DNA from: an uncultured Christensenella sp.
GTDB lineage: Bacteria; Bacillota; Clostridia; Christensenellales; Pumilibacteraceae
Direction: 5' to 3'
DNA length: 64,000 nt
NCBI GenBank assembly: GCA_910578545.1
Contig: CAJTPT010000005.1
Location: 1-64,000, forward strand
The notes below the pieces were generated by a model, which worked only from the letters and a program-made list of their open reading frames with translations, did no database searches and had not been told where the DNA came from. Positions within the stretch are counted from its first letter, which is position 1; the number at the start of each line of letters is the position of its first letter. Position numbers and translations under genes: made by a program. Positions 50,714 to 60,149 of this stretch are shown piece after piece.

Positions 50714-51535
50714 TCAAATCTTGATGTCGTGTTCTTCGGATGTGTTTTGTATGCGGTCGATGGCGCGTATTACAGCGTCTGCCGCGGCCGCCGCTTTCAG
50801 CGGGTACGATTGTTCGTATAGCGCAATATGCGCACCGCTCGGCGCGTTGTCGCGTATAGCCGACAAAACGGTAGCGTAGCGCTTGCTTGTATCGATGCTT
50901 AAAACGTCGCGCGCCGTTTCGACGGTTATCACGTCGTCGAAAACCGCTTGCGCCGCCGCAAATACTTCAGGCGACAAAGCATAAGTGATCAGAGTTACTT
51001 CACTTGCGCCCAGTTCGGTTTTTGCTTGTTCATACAATCGTTTATAATCGTCGTTGATGCGGTAAAACAGGACATCGTCGAATATAGAATCGACGGCGAC
51101 GACGGGTATGAGTTTTGTGTCGGCAAAAGTGCGGAATTCCTCTTCGGAAAGTGCGAGCGTTATGTATGCGTCGCAGTCCGTACTGCGTTTGAATCCGTCC
51201 GCGTAATCTACTATTTTCAAGCCGAAATTGCGTTGCCACAATATACGCGATAATTGGGCGAGCAATCTTATATAGTATTGCGACGCAAAAGGCAGGAAGT
51301 CTTTGATCAGCGCGGACACGGTGTTGGATTTTCCTGTTGCGAGATAGCGCGCCATTACGTTGCATTCGTAGCCGAGCAGGTTGGCGAACTGTAAGACCTT
51401 TTTGCGCGTTTCGTCGCTTATGGACTGACCGGGCGTATTATTGAGCACGTATGAGACTGTAGCTATCGAGACGTTTGCGGCTTTGGCAACGTCCTTGATC
51501 GTTACTCTGTTTTTGCGTTTTTCGGTTATATTCAT
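50714..51535 (-). CDS. LacI-family regulator of the maltodextrin locus, short form
   Basis: The 273-residue protein has the LacI HTH and hinge (VTIKDVAKAANVSIATVSYV, then LNNTPG and ANLLGYECNVMARYLATGKS). The effector domain is about 60 residues shorter than the usual 330-340-residue family, and the second half (from about 150) is reduced. It may therefore sense its ligand differently. It is divergent from the GH13 gene and is the likely reader of the TTAAACGTTTAA operator at 48788. Its promoter predicts a leaderless mRNA. Confidence 0.88.
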   Translation of the reverse strand: MNITEKRKNRVTIKDVAKAANVSIATVSYVLNNTPGQSISDETRKKVLQFANLLGYECNVMARYLATGKSNTVSALIKDFLPFASQYYIRLLAQLSRILWQRNFGLKIVDYADGFKRSTDCDAYITLALSEEEFRTFADTKLIPVVAVDSIFDDVLFYRINDDYKRLYEQAKTELGASEVTLITYALSPEVFAAAQAVFDDVITVETARDVLSIDTSKRYATVLSAIRDNAPSGAHIALYEQSYPLKAAAAADAVIRAIDRIQNTSEEHDIKI

Positions 51536-51541
51536 ATTATA

Positions 51542-51570
51542 ATTATATCAACAAAAAAAATGAATGTCAA
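51542..51570 (-). promoter_or_regulatory. Promoter of the lacI-type gene, leaderless spacing
   Basis: On the minus strand TTGACA (51570-51565) and TATAAT (51547-51542) are 17 bases apart; a second TATAAT follows directly, then the ATG at 51535. A plus-strand TATAAT at 51538-51543 may serve the divergent GH13 gene, so the two promoters would overlap. Confidence 0.75.
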
Positions 51571-51579
51571 GGCGGATAT

Positions 51580-53256
51580 ATGAACAAGCAGGCATTATTG
51601 CATAAATCCGATTCTCTTTACAGCTTTGCGGCGGGCGAGGATTGTGCGGAGCTTAGGTTGCGCGCTGCGCGCGGCGAACTTACATCCGTCTATCTCGTAT
51701 ACGGAACGAAGCACAGATTTTGTGTCGAGCGCAAAAGCATCCCGATGGCGCTTGTTGCGACCGACGAACTTTTCGACTACTTTGCGGTAAGACTGACTCT
51801 TGCAGACAAGCGGCTTGCCTATGTGTTTTATTTGACCGATGCGGACGGCAAGCATTATTATTATTCGGAAGACGGCGCTACAGAGGAATACGATTTTTCG
51901 CTGGCGTTTTATAACTTCTTTCAGCTCGCGTATGTCAATCCCAACGACGTAATGCCGAAGGTCGATTGGCTGTCCGACGCGGTGGTTTACCAGATTTTCG
52001 TAGACAGATTCAACCGCGCGGAGCCGAACGGCGGGGCATCCTCCAAGCCCGCCGTCGGCTCGGGCTGTATAAACATGAAGTGGGGCGAAAAACCTACGCC
52101 TAAGAGCTTTGCCGGCGGCAATCTCGACGGTATAACGCAAAAGCTTGACTATCTGCGAGATCTCGGTGTAAACACGCTTTATCTCACACCTATTTTTACG
52201 TCTGTATCCAACCACAAATACGATATAAGCGACTACTATAACGTCGATCCGCACTTCGGCGGTAACGAGGCGTTCAGGCGCTTATCGGACGGGTGCAGGG
52301 CGCGGGGGATGCGCATTATACTCGACGCGGTGTTCAACCATTGCAGCGAGAATATCGCGCAGTTCCGCGATGTTTGCAAAAGCGGCAAAAAGTCGAAGTA
52401 TCACGATTGGTTCGTCATTCGCGGCGACAAGCCGACGAAGCGTCCGCTCAATTATGACGTATTTGCCGAATGCTCGTATATGCCAAAGTGGAACACCGCA
52501 AATCCCGAAGTTATCGAATATCTGTGCGGGATAGGCGAGTATTGGATAAAAGAATACGGCATAGACGGATGGCGTTTGGACGTTTCGGACGAGGTGAGTC
52601 ACGAATTCTGGCGCGCTTTCCGCAAGCGAATTAAAGCGTTTGGCGCGGATAAAGTTCTGATCGGCGAGAATTGGCATGACAGCCGTTCTTATCTTATGGG
52701 CGACCAGTTCGATTCGATAATGAACTATGCGTTCACTAAGGCGGAACTCGACTTTTTTGTGTACGGCAAACTCGATGCGAAAGGCTTGTGCGAAAGATTG
52801 AACGGACTGTTGATGCGCAACATCACGCAAGCAAATTATATGATGCTCAATCTTATAGATTGTCACGACACGCACAGATTTTTTACGCTGTGCGGAAAGA
52901 ACGAGGAAAAATTGCTGTCGGCGCTTGCGGTCAATATGTTTATGCCCGGCGCGACGATGGTGTATTACGGTACGGAAATACCGTTGGAGGGCGGATACGA
53001 CCCCGACAGTCGCAGATGCTTTATTTGGGGCGATCATCCGTTTACCGACAGAGTACGCGAACTTTTGCGATACAAAAAACTCGAAGCGCTCTGCGCCGGA
53101 GATGTGCGGTTCGACAGCGAGGACGACGTATTTATCGTCGAACGCAAAGCGGACGGTCAGACCGCGACGCTGTACGTGAATAACACGGACAAAGAAAAAA
53201 CGTTGTTCGGAATGACTATAGGTGCGTACGGTCATAAAATTATCGTTGAAAAATAG
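51580..53256 (+). CDS. GH13 alpha-amylase family enzyme (neopullulanase/cyclomaltodextrinase type)
   Basis: The 558-residue protein has an N-terminal beta-domain (about 1-115) as in GH13_20 enzymes. The barrel carries all four conserved regions: DAVFNH (I), GWRLDVSDE with the nucleophile Asp (II), LIGENWHD with the acid Glu (III) and LIDCHDTHR with the third Asp (IV). VYQIFVDRF precedes them. There is no signal peptide, so it should act in the cytosol on imported maltodextrin or cyclodextrin. It heads the operon with the binding protein and permeases. The ATG follows AAGGCGG. Confidence 0.9.
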   Translation: MNKQALLHKSDSLYSFAAGEDCAELRLRAARGELTSVYLVYGTKHRFCVERKSIPMALVATDELFDYFAVRLTLADKRLAYVFYLTDADGKHYYYSEDGATEEYDFSLAFYNFFQLAYVNPNDVMPKVDWLSDAVVYQIFVDRFNRAEPNGGASSKPAVGSGCINMKWGEKPTPKSFAGGNLDGITQKLDYLRDLGVNTLYLTPIFTSVSNHKYDISDYYNVDPHFGGNEAFRRLSDGCRARGMRIILDAVFNHCSENIAQFRDVCKSGKKSKYHDWFVIRGDKPTKRPLNYDVFAECSYMPKWNTANPEVIEYLCGIGEYWIKEYGIDGWRLDVSDEVSHEFWRAFRKRIKAFGADKVLIGENWHDSRSYLMGDQFDSIMNYAFTKAELDFFVYGKLDAKGLCERLNGLLMRNITQANYMMLNLIDCHDTHRFFTLCGKNEEKLLSALAVNMFMPGATMVYYGTEIPLEGGYDPDSRRCFIWGDHPFTDRVRELLRYKKLEALCAGDVRFDSEDDVFIVERKADGQTATLYVNNTDKEKTLFGMTIGAYGHKIIVEK

Positions 53257-53280
53257 GGAGCAGGCTAAGTGGAGAATTTT

Positions 53281-54777
53281 ATGAAAAAAGCTATTTCCGC
53301 TCTTTTGTGCGGCGCGCTGGTAGTGCCGCTCGTAGCGTGTAACGGCGGCGGATTGCGCGAGAAGTACGCTCAACAGTCGCTCGAAAAGCTATACGAAAGG
53401 TTCGAGGGCGACATAGAGCGCGGCACGGCGGCAAAACCGATCACTTTGCACGTGCTTGAAAACGATACTGCGAAAAAATCGGGATATTTGAAAGAACTTC
53501 TTGACGGATTCAATAAAATGTATGCCGAATATCACATAGTGGCTATCGACGCCAATCAGGACCAGTTTTCGGATCTTGCCGAAAACGGTCCGTACGGCTA
53601 CGGCCCCGACGTGTTGTATCAGGCGAACGATATACTTATGCGATATTGCGACGGAAAGCATATCATTCCGCTTCCGATCGAAAAACTCGACGCATACGAA
53701 TATCTCCCCGATCTTGTCAAGGACACGTATACTTACAGCCTGGGCGGTCACGATTATTTTATGGGCGTCGGCGTCAATATGCAAGCGCCGATGCTGTATT
53801 ACAGAAAAGATCTGCTTCCGGAAAATTGGGAGACCGAGTGGGATGCGGACGGCAACGGAGTGTTCGATCCGATAGAGGATATGCGCGCCATGTATCGATG
53901 GAGCATAGCAAGGAATGCGGCGAACAGCGATCAATACGGCTTTATGCAGTCTTACGACGATCCGTATTTTTCATGCGGCTATCTGTTCTCTTACGGCGCA
54001 TATGTTTTCGGCGACGACAATACCGATATGTCCGACATAGGGTTCGACGCGGCAAACGCCGAGCTGGGCGCCGGCATAATTCTTCAACTCGCCGGAGTTA
54101 TGAACAGCGGGTGCGTGGATAATTCGATAACTGTCGCTCGCGAAAGCGAATTTGCGCGCGGTTCGTACTTTGCCGTTCCCAATACGCAAGATATGTACGG
54201 CACGCTGTTTTCGGAAACGGTCGCGGCGTATCGTAAGCAGGGAATGACTGCGGCGGAGGCGAATGCGGCGGCGAATGAGAATATATGTGCCGTGCCTATG
54301 CCCGATCTGCCCGTGTCCGGCGATTTGACCGAGACCGAAGGCGATACGATAGAATCGATCGTAATGGGCGGCGTGAGCGCATATGCGATAAGCAGTTATA
54401 CCGAATATCCCAAAGCGTCTCTTGCTTTTTTGAATTACGCGACAAGTTATGAACAGGCGCTTAGGCGCAATGAGGTTTTGGGTATAGCTCCCGCGCGTAG
54501 CGACGCCAATGCGGACTGTACCGTGCAGGCGGATGTGGCGCATTCCCTTTTGGATATGTATAATGATAATCGAATTTCCGTAATGCCGTCGGTATCGGGC
54601 GTTTCGCAAATATGGACGCCGCTTGCTACTGCGTTCACGGAAATAGCCACAGACCCGTATCGGCCCGGCGGGAAAAAGTTTACGAAGCAAGACGGAAGAC
54701 CGAACTATGTAACGCTCAATGCGTTGTTGGACGATCTCTGCGACAACATTTACAACGCTATTTATACGTTGGCTTAA
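53281..54777 (+). CDS. Sugar ABC transporter solute-binding lipoprotein (maltodextrin)
   Basis: The 498-residue protein has a lipobox (PLVACNGG, Cys about 20) and the family 1 solute-binding fold: ITLHVLENDTA near the front, GYGPDVLYQAND, DYFMGVGVNMQAPMLYYRKD and ASLAFLNYATSYEQ late in the chain. It is about 60-100 residues longer than MalE, with an acidic insertion (DADGNGVFDPIED) that looks like a calcium loop. It lies directly upstream of two permease genes and should deliver maltodextrin to them. The ATG at 53281 has GTGGAG upstream. Confidence 0.9.
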   Translation: MKKAISALLCGALVVPLVACNGGGLREKYAQQSLEKLYERFEGDIERGTAAKPITLHVLENDTAKKSGYLKELLDGFNKMYAEYHIVAIDANQDQFSDLAENGPYGYGPDVLYQANDILMRYCDGKHIIPLPIEKLDAYEYLPDLVKDTYTYSLGGHDYFMGVGVNMQAPMLYYRKDLLPENWETEWDADGNGVFDPIEDMRAMYRWSIARNAANSDQYGFMQSYDDPYFSCGYLFSYGAYVFGDDNTDMSDIGFDAANAELGAGIILQLAGVMNSGCVDNSITVARESEFARGSYFAVPNTQDMYGTLFSETVAAYRKQGMTAAEANAAANENICAVPMPDLPVSGDLTETEGDTIESIVMGGVSAYAISSYTEYPKASLAFLNYATSYEQALRRNEVLGIAPARSDANADCTVQADVAHSLLDMYNDNRISVMPSVSGVSQIWTPLATAFTEIATDPYRPGGKKFTKQDGRPNYVTLNALLDDLCDNIYNAIYTLA

Positions 54778-54791
54778 AGAGGGTGGATAAT

Positions 54792-56237
54792 ATGGAAACG
54801 GATAACATTTATCACGGCAGACCGCCGTTCTTCAAGCGGGTAGGTCAATGGTTCAAAGCCATTCCGCATCGGTTTAATGCGTATTGGCGCGGCGTAGGCA
54901 AAAAATTCGCCGGCATACCCAAAAAGATCGCGGCGAGAGCGCACATAACCAAAACGTCGCCCAAACCCGTAAAAGCGTCGATGTTCCTTATGGGTCTTGG
55001 TCAGCTTATGCAGAAGCAGATAGTCAAGGGCATTTTGTTTCTGTTGATGTTCGCCGCGTATGTAGTGTATATGGCGCTTGCGGGCGGACGCGCTATGTAC
55101 GACTTCTTCTCGCTCGGTATCATACTTGCAAACCCGTGGCTGGGCATAAAGGGGGATAACTCGGTAGTGATGATGCTACTCGGCATACTCGCTTTCATAC
55201 TGACCGGATTTTATATCGCCGTGCATCTTGCCAACATCCGCGACGCGCGCAGAACGTATGAGTTTGTCGCACGCGGCAATCCCACGCCCAACTTCAAACA
55301 ATCGCTCGGCAGTATGTTCGACAAGTATTTTTACGTCACCGCGCTGGTACTGCCGGTAGTGGGCGTATTCGTATTCAACATTCTGCCTATTATATTTATG
55401 ATCTTTCTTGCGTTCACCGATTACGGCGGCGAGGTTGTGACTACCGGCGCGCTGGTCAGCTGGGTGGGCTTTGCCAACTTCAAGCGGCTTTTCTCGATGA
55501 GCGGACTCGGATCTACGTTCGTAAAGATACTCGGTTGGAACTTGATTTGGGCGGTGATGTCGACGGCGCTAAACTATTTCGGCGGCTTGGGCATCGCTTT
55601 GCTTCTCAATAAAAAGATAGTTAAGGCGAAAAAGATATGGCGCGCGTTCCCCGTGCTTGCGTATGCCGTTCCCGGATTTATAACGCTCTTGGCGTTTAAA
55701 TTTATGTTCTCCAATCAAGGTCCCATCAACTACTATATAGAGCAGTGGGGTGGGGTAGGCAAGTTATTCTTGGGCGTCGATTCCAAATGGAGTGCACGTC
55801 TTATAGGCTGGATTGTCAACGGTTGGCTGTCCGTGCCGAGCAGCATGTTGCTCGCGACAGGCATACTCGCAAACCTCAATCCCGACCTGTACGAGGCGGC
55901 TAAGATCGACGGCGCGAGCGTATGGACGCAGTTCGTAAAGATAACCTTGCCGTTTGTCATATTCGCGACGACGCCGGTACTCATCGGTCAGTTTATGGGC
56001 AACTTCAACAATTTCGGCGTGTTCTACTTCCTACGCGGCGGGATCTACTGCGACGGATACTTCCTCGCAAGTGATACGGACTTGCTTATCAACTGGCTGT
56101 ATAACCTGTCGATCAACAAGAACTATTATTCGCTCGGCGCGGCGATAAGCATAATAATATTTATTATCTCGGCGGTAATATCGCTGTTCGTGTATGTCAA
56201 ATCGCCGTCGTACAGCAAGGAGGATATGTACAGATGA
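54792..56237 (+). CDS. ABC sugar permease, MalF type
   Basis: The 481-residue protein starts with a basic cytosolic region (about 1-60). Two extra membrane segments (about 65-100 and 118-140) precede a core of six helices with the permease EAA loop EAAKIDGASVWTQFVKITLP (about 375-394). MalF proteins carry such additional N-terminal helices. It pairs with the MalG-type protein, whose start overlaps its stop (ATGA). An ATPase such as MsmX is absent from the window and is probably shared from elsewhere. ATG at 54792 with GGGTGG upstream. Confidence 0.9.
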   Translation: METDNIYHGRPPFFKRVGQWFKAIPHRFNAYWRGVGKKFAGIPKKIAARAHITKTSPKPVKASMFLMGLGQLMQKQIVKGILFLLMFAAYVVYMALAGGRAMYDFFSLGIILANPWLGIKGDNSVVMMLLGILAFILTGFYIAVHLANIRDARRTYEFVARGNPTPNFKQSLGSMFDKYFYVTALVLPVVGVFVFNILPIIFMIFLAFTDYGGEVVTTGALVSWVGFANFKRLFSMSGLGSTFVKILGWNLIWAVMSTALNYFGGLGIALLLNKKIVKAKKIWRAFPVLAYAVPGFITLLAFKFMFSNQGPINYYIEQWGGVGKLFLGVDSKWSARLIGWIVNGWLSVPSSMLLATGILANLNPDLYEAAKIDGASVWTQFVKITLPFVIFATTPVLIGQFMGNFNNFGVFYFLRGGIYCDGYFLASDTDLLINWLYNLSINKNYYSLGAAISIIIFIISAVISLFVYVKSPSYSKEDMYR

Positions 56238-57130
56238 ACGCCGTATCCAAGACCGATAAGTATATCAATAAGCAGATCCGACGCAAAAAAGTGGGCGGCA
56301 AGTTCACTGTAAAAAAGTTCTTAGAATACTTTTTTACCTATCTCGGACTTCTGATCATAGCTTTCATTTTCGCGTTCCCCGTCATATGGTTGGTGCTTGC
56401 GTCGTTCAGCGAGAGCGGATCGATGTATACGTTCAAAGGCTTTTTCCCGAGTTCGTACAGCGTCGACACTTTTGTAAAACTGTTCACGGACACCGAGATG
56501 TACGACTATCCGCGTTGGTTCGGCAACACGATGATAATTGCGGTTTGTTCGGCGCTTCTCGGCAGTTTACTCGTAATACTCACAGCATACGTAATTTCGC
56601 GGTTTAGGTTCAACGGGCGCAAGGGCATAATGAAACTGACTATGGTGCTCGGTATGTTCCCGTCGTTTATGGCAATGACAGCCGTATACCTGTTGATGAC
56701 GCAGTTCGATCTAATAAATCAGCTTTGGGGACTGGTACTGATCTATTCGGCGGGCGCCCCGATGGGATACCTGACGCAGAAAGGTTTTTTTGATACGATA
56801 TCCAACTCGATGTACGAGGCGGCGCGTATCGACGGCGCGAGTAACTTCAAGGTGTTTATCCGCATAACGCTGCCCATAGCGATGCCGATGATCATATACA
56901 CGCTGCTAACTTCGTTTACATGGCCGTGGTCGGACTTCATTCTGCCCAAACTGTTGCTTAAAAATCGCGATCTTTATACGGTTGCCGTCGGGCTTATGAG
57001 CTTGGGCGATACCGAGTTCGCTCGGTTTGCCGCAGGCTCGGTGTTCATCGCGGTGCCTATAATCATTCTGTACTTCCTGCTCGTCAAGTATATGGTCAAC
57101 GGATTGACGGCCGGCGCGGTAAAAGAATAA
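56234..57130 (+). CDS. ABC sugar permease, MalG type
   Basis: The 298-residue protein has six membrane segments, starting near residue 35 (LGLLIIAFIFAFPVIWLVLA, 20 residues shown). The EAA loop reads EAARIDGASNFKVFIRITLP (about 195-214). The TFKGFFPSSYSVDTF segment is typical of MalG-like subunits. It is coupled to the MalF-type gene by a four-base overlap and is the last gene of the operon, followed by a strong terminator. Together they form the membrane channel for maltodextrin. Confidence 0.92.
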   Translation: MNAVSKTDKYINKQIRRKKVGGKFTVKKFLEYFFTYLGLLIIAFIFAFPVIWLVLASFSESGSMYTFKGFFPSSYSVDTFVKLFTDTEMYDYPRWFGNTMIIAVCSALLGSLLVILTAYVISRFRFNGRKGIMKLTMVLGMFPSFMAMTAVYLLMTQFDLINQLWGLVLIYSAGAPMGYLTQKGFFDTISNSMYEAARIDGASNFKVFIRITLPIAMPMIIYTLLTSFTWPWSDFILPKLLLKNRDLYTVAVGLMSLGDTEFARFAAGSVFIAVPIIILYFLLVKYMVNGLTAGAVKE

Positions 57131-57155
57131 TAGATTTGTATCGGGCAATGCAAAC

Positions 57156-57190
57156 AAAAAACGGGTTCGTTTCGGTCGAACCCGTTTTTT
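57156..57190 (+). terminator. Intrinsic terminator of the maltodextrin operon
   Basis: CGGGTTCG (57162-57169) pairs with CGAACCCG (57177-57184), flanked by six A and six T. No gene is seen in 57191-57353 apart from a TATAAT near 57319. Confidence 0.85.
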
Positions 57191-57353
57191 ATATACTTAT
57201 CCAAGCTGTCGGGCGTGAGTTTTATATATTCCATTATAGCCGTTCTTTTATAAGAAGAACAGCATAATTATATTACACTGAAATTATATTGTGCACTTGC
57301 GTAAATCTTTTATTTATGTTATAATGCCGCTATGAAATATAAGGGAGTAAATT

Positions 57354-57542
57354 ATGACAAAAACGCTTAGTTTGATTAAGGACAATTGTCCGCAAAACCA
57401 TCCTTGTCCTGCCGTTAAAGTGTGCCCCGTCGGCGCACTGTCGCAAAATGGATTCGACGCCCCCGTAATAAATCACGATAAATGTATAAGGTGCGGTAAA
57501 TGTTCCGATTTTTGCCCAAAGAAAGCGCTGGTGCTTAAATAA
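57354..57542 (+). CDS. Small 4Fe-4S ferredoxin-like protein
   Basis: The 62-residue protein carries one standard cluster motif, CIRCGKCSDFCPKKAL, and a second, unusual Cys set near the N-terminus (CPQNHPCPAVKVCPVGAL). It looks like a two-cluster ferredoxin in which the first motif has widened spacing. It would carry electrons in the cytosol. The ATG has AAGGGAG upstream. It stands alone; no partner enzyme is next to it. Confidence 0.85.
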   Translation: MTKTLSLIKDNCPQNHPCPAVKVCPVGALSQNGFDAPVINHDKCIRCGKCSDFCPKKALVLK

Positions 57543-57640
57543 CATTTTAATCGCAACAGCAAAAAGCCTTGCGGATTTGTTATTATATTGTCGGTAAAGC
57601 GGTTGCTAAATTCGTTTTTGAACCGCCCGTTTGACCTATT

Positions 57641-57667
57641 AAAAAAGCACGCTAAGGCGTGCTTTTT
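57641..57667. terminator. Bidirectional terminator
   Basis: AAAAAAGCACGC and GCGTGCTTTTT form a hairpin between the ferredoxin gene and the convergent TPR gene. Confidence 0.8.
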
Positions 57668-57706
57668 ACTTGGCGGATGGATTGGAAAACCGATTAAATC
57701 TTTCGG

Positions 57707-59494
57707 TTAGTCTGCAAGCTGTTGCGCTTGCTTTAGGCTTTCTTGGCTTGCCTTTAAATAAGGTTCGTTTGCGGAAGGGTTTTCCCATGTTAGGGCTTGG
57801 CGAACTTCTACCGCTTGACTGAACTGTTGCACCGCTTTGGCGTACTGCCCCATAGACATATACATTTCGCCGAAGCTTTGCAAGCAGACGCCCCAATAAA
57901 ATTCAAAGCAATGCGGCGTGATTTGCGAATACTTTTTGCAAAATTCCAACGAGCTGTTAAAGCACTTTTCCGCTTGCTCGTAACGCTTTGTTTCGGCATA
58001 CATTTTGCCTAACGCGTTAAAGTTGCGCGCGGGAAATGGGTTGTCAAGCTGTGGTGCGCCGGTGTAGCTGTTAAAAGTGCGTTGCGCGGCAAGCAGGTAT
58101 TTTTCCGCCTTGTCGAACTGTCGTGTGTCGTTGTAGATAACGCCGATGTTTTGGTAAACGCTTGCAAGATCCAGCTTGTACTCTTCGTTAGTCGCTACAA
58201 GCTTTTCGCGGATTTGAATCGTGCGCAAAAAGAATATTTCGGACAAGTCTTGCTTGTCTGTCTTGCGGTAAAGACGACCCATTACGCTGTACAAACGACT
58301 GCGGTCGTAGTCGCTAACGCCGTACGTCGGGTCTTCGCAAAATGCGCGGTATTTTTCCGCAACCGCCAAAGCCTTGTCGCATTCGTTTTGCCCGTGATAG
58401 TAAAAGGCGTAGTCGTACAATACGCCGAGTTCCACGCGGTATTTAAGCGCCGCGGCAACAATCTTTTCGTAGCGTTTGTCGATTTCGGCAAAGCGTTCCT
58501 TGTAGTCGTACATTGTTTGCAACACGTCGATCGCCAGCTTGTGCTCGCGCACATACACCGACGCCTTGCGTTTGCTTTCCATTTCCTGTTCGCGTTCAAA
58601 ACGTTCGAATTCGTCATCGATGTCGTCGGCGTCCAGCACCGCCATACATCCCTTGCTGTCGCCCAGCTCAAGCAAACGGTACGCTTCGCGCTGTCGGGGC
58701 GTGAGGTCGCCGCGCACTTCGTCGCGACTTAGATTAAGCGATAACTCGAATATATTTTGCTTTAACGTGTCGAGCATTTCCTTTAGCTGTTGCCTTTTTG
58801 CGCAAACGCGCACGTACTCGCGGCAGAACTCGTCGCCGAAATTGCCGCGCTCGTATATTGGCTTCATTTGCACATACTGTTCTTCGACGTTGTTTAGCTC
58901 TGCGTTTAAAGCGGCAAGCTCTTTATTGTTGGCAAATTCCGAAACGTTTTGCAGACTTAAAACGCCCACTTGGTCAACAAGGCATTTGTCGCCTTTGATT
59001 TCCACTTTGACAAAGTCCATTTCCTGCATTTTCAGATTGAGCAAAATGCGCAGTTTGATTGTGTCGATATTGCTGAAATGGCTGTAGTAATGCCTGTAGG
59101 TTTCGTCTATCGTGCGCATAAAGTCCATTATCGAATCGTCCACGTGCACGTCGTCGGGGACGGTCTTAAAGTAGACGTAAATCTGCGGCTTGTGCTCGGG
59201 GTTGCTGACAAACCTCTTGAACGCAACGTCAAATTCCTGCCGAGTAATTTCGCCCACCTTGGTAAAGAAGATAAAAAAGCACATCTCGCTATCTCGAATG
59301 AGCTGATTGAATTCTTCCTGCTTGCCGTCAAGCGCCATGCGCGTGTCCACGTTTTCGCAACGCAACGGAATTATTTTTGTATCGTAATTATCCTCGAATT
59401 TATCGCTTACGTTGCGAATAAACAATTCCAATTCGTCGCGTTCGCGAGCAAACTCAACAATGGACGAAGCTAAAAATATCTTGATCTTTTTCAT
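57707..59494 (-). CDS. DUF4062-like N-terminal domain fused to TPR repeats
   Basis: The 595-residue protein starts with KIKIFLASSIVEFARERDEL, then IPLRCENVDTRMALDG and FNQLIRDSEMCFFIFFTKVGEIT. This is the pattern of DUF4062-like domains, a flavodoxin/TIR-like fold found at the N-terminus of bacterial STAND and TPR proteins, many linked to defence or signalling. A long helical linker (about 190-350) leads to at least five TPR units (about 355-590; for example YQNIGVIYNDTRQFDKAEKY and ARNFNALGKMYAETKRYEQA). There is no NTPase domain. The gene is alone, with its own promoter region. Its role is unknown; an NLR-like sensor or effector is one possibility. The ATG follows GAGAGGA. Confidence 0.75.
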   Translation of the reverse strand: MKKIKIFLASSIVEFARERDELELFIRNVSDKFEDNYDTKIIPLRCENVDTRMALDGKQEEFNQLIRDSEMCFFIFFTKVGEITRQEFDVAFKRFVSNPEHKPQIYVYFKTVPDDVHVDDSIMDFMRTIDETYRHYYSHFSNIDTIKLRILLNLKMQEMDFVKVEIKGDKCLVDQVGVLSLQNVSEFANNKELAALNAELNNVEEQYVQMKPIYERGNFGDEFCREYVRVCAKRQQLKEMLDTLKQNIFELSLNLSRDEVRGDLTPRQREAYRLLELGDSKGCMAVLDADDIDDEFERFEREQEMESKRKASVYVREHKLAIDVLQTMYDYKERFAEIDKRYEKIVAAALKYRVELGVLYDYAFYYHGQNECDKALAVAEKYRAFCEDPTYGVSDYDRSRLYSVMGRLYRKTDKQDLSEIFFLRTIQIREKLVATNEEYKLDLASVYQNIGVIYNDTRQFDKAEKYLLAAQRTFNSYTGAPQLDNPFPARNFNALGKMYAETKRYEQAEKCFNSSLEFCKKYSQITPHCFEFYWGVCLQSFGEMYMSMGQYAKAVQQFSQAVEVRQALTWENPSANEPYLKASQESLKQAQQLAD

Positions 59495-59745
59495 AAACGG
59501 TTCCTCTCGGCAGTACTTTTAATGCCCTTTTAATATATCACAATCGAGGTGTTAAATCAAGATGTTGTTGTATTCTTTTTAAATTTTATAACGCGAGTTA
59601 CATTGAAATATAATAACTATTCAACAGCATGGCGGTTTGTCGCGGCGGCGTTAACAATTAAATCCGAATCAAAAGCGCCCATATTTTTTTATAAAATATT
59701 TGTGCATTTTTAGGGGTATCACGCATATTATATACTAATGCTCTT

Positions 59746-59773
59746 TTGTAGTAACAGACAAAAAAAATATAAT
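59746..59773 (+). promoter_or_regulatory. Promoter of the PT-rich gene
   Basis: TTGTAG (59746-59751) and TATAAT (59768-59773) are 16 bases apart, and TAGGAG follows before the ATG at 59789. The rest of the stretch 59495-59745 shows nothing I can name beyond the upstream region of the divergent TPR gene. Confidence 0.6.
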
Positions 59774-59788
59774 ATAGGAGATATTCAT

Positions 59789-60076
59789 ATGGAAAAGAGT
59801 CCTGCGACCCCTACCACGACCACGCCTACCGCTACGCCTTCGACCCCGACGCCCGCACCGGTCACCACTACGCCTGCCAAGCCTCAGCCTTCGGCGGAAG
59901 AGATTTGCGGCTCGGTCAACATTCTTGACACCACGCATCTTAAAAACCTCGTCGACGATTTATCCAAGCTGTACAGCACGTCGGTCAACACCAAGGTCGC
60001 AAGAGATACAAAGATCGCGGCGGAAAAGCGCCTTATCGAAGCTATCCGCGCCAACCTCGACCGCTACGAGGGCTAA
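59789..60076 (+). CDS. Small protein with Pro/Thr-rich N-terminus
   Basis: The 95-residue protein begins with about 30 residues made almost only of Pro, Thr, Ala and Ser (SPATPTTTTPTATPS), followed by a helical domain (about 45-95) with DTTHLKNLVDDLSKLYS and KIAAEKRLIEAIRANL. There is no signal peptide, so the PT tract is probably a cytosolic linker. The helical part has no known match. A good promoter, RBS and terminator make the gene real. Confidence 0.75.
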   Translation: MEKSPATPTTTTPTATPSTPTPAPVTTTPAKPQPSAEEICGSVNILDTTHLKNLVDDLSKLYSTSVNTKVARDTKIAAEKRLIEAIRANLDRYEG

Positions 60077-60100
60077 AAGGTAAAACTTTAAATATTAAAC

Positions 60101-60149
60101 AACGCCCGGTCGAACCTGTTACGGTTTGACCGAGCGTTATATTATTTTT
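60101..60149 (+). terminator. Intrinsic terminator
   Basis: AACGC.CGGTC.AAC and GTT.GACCG.GCGTT form a long stem, followed by an A/T-rich tail with a T run. Confidence 0.8.
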
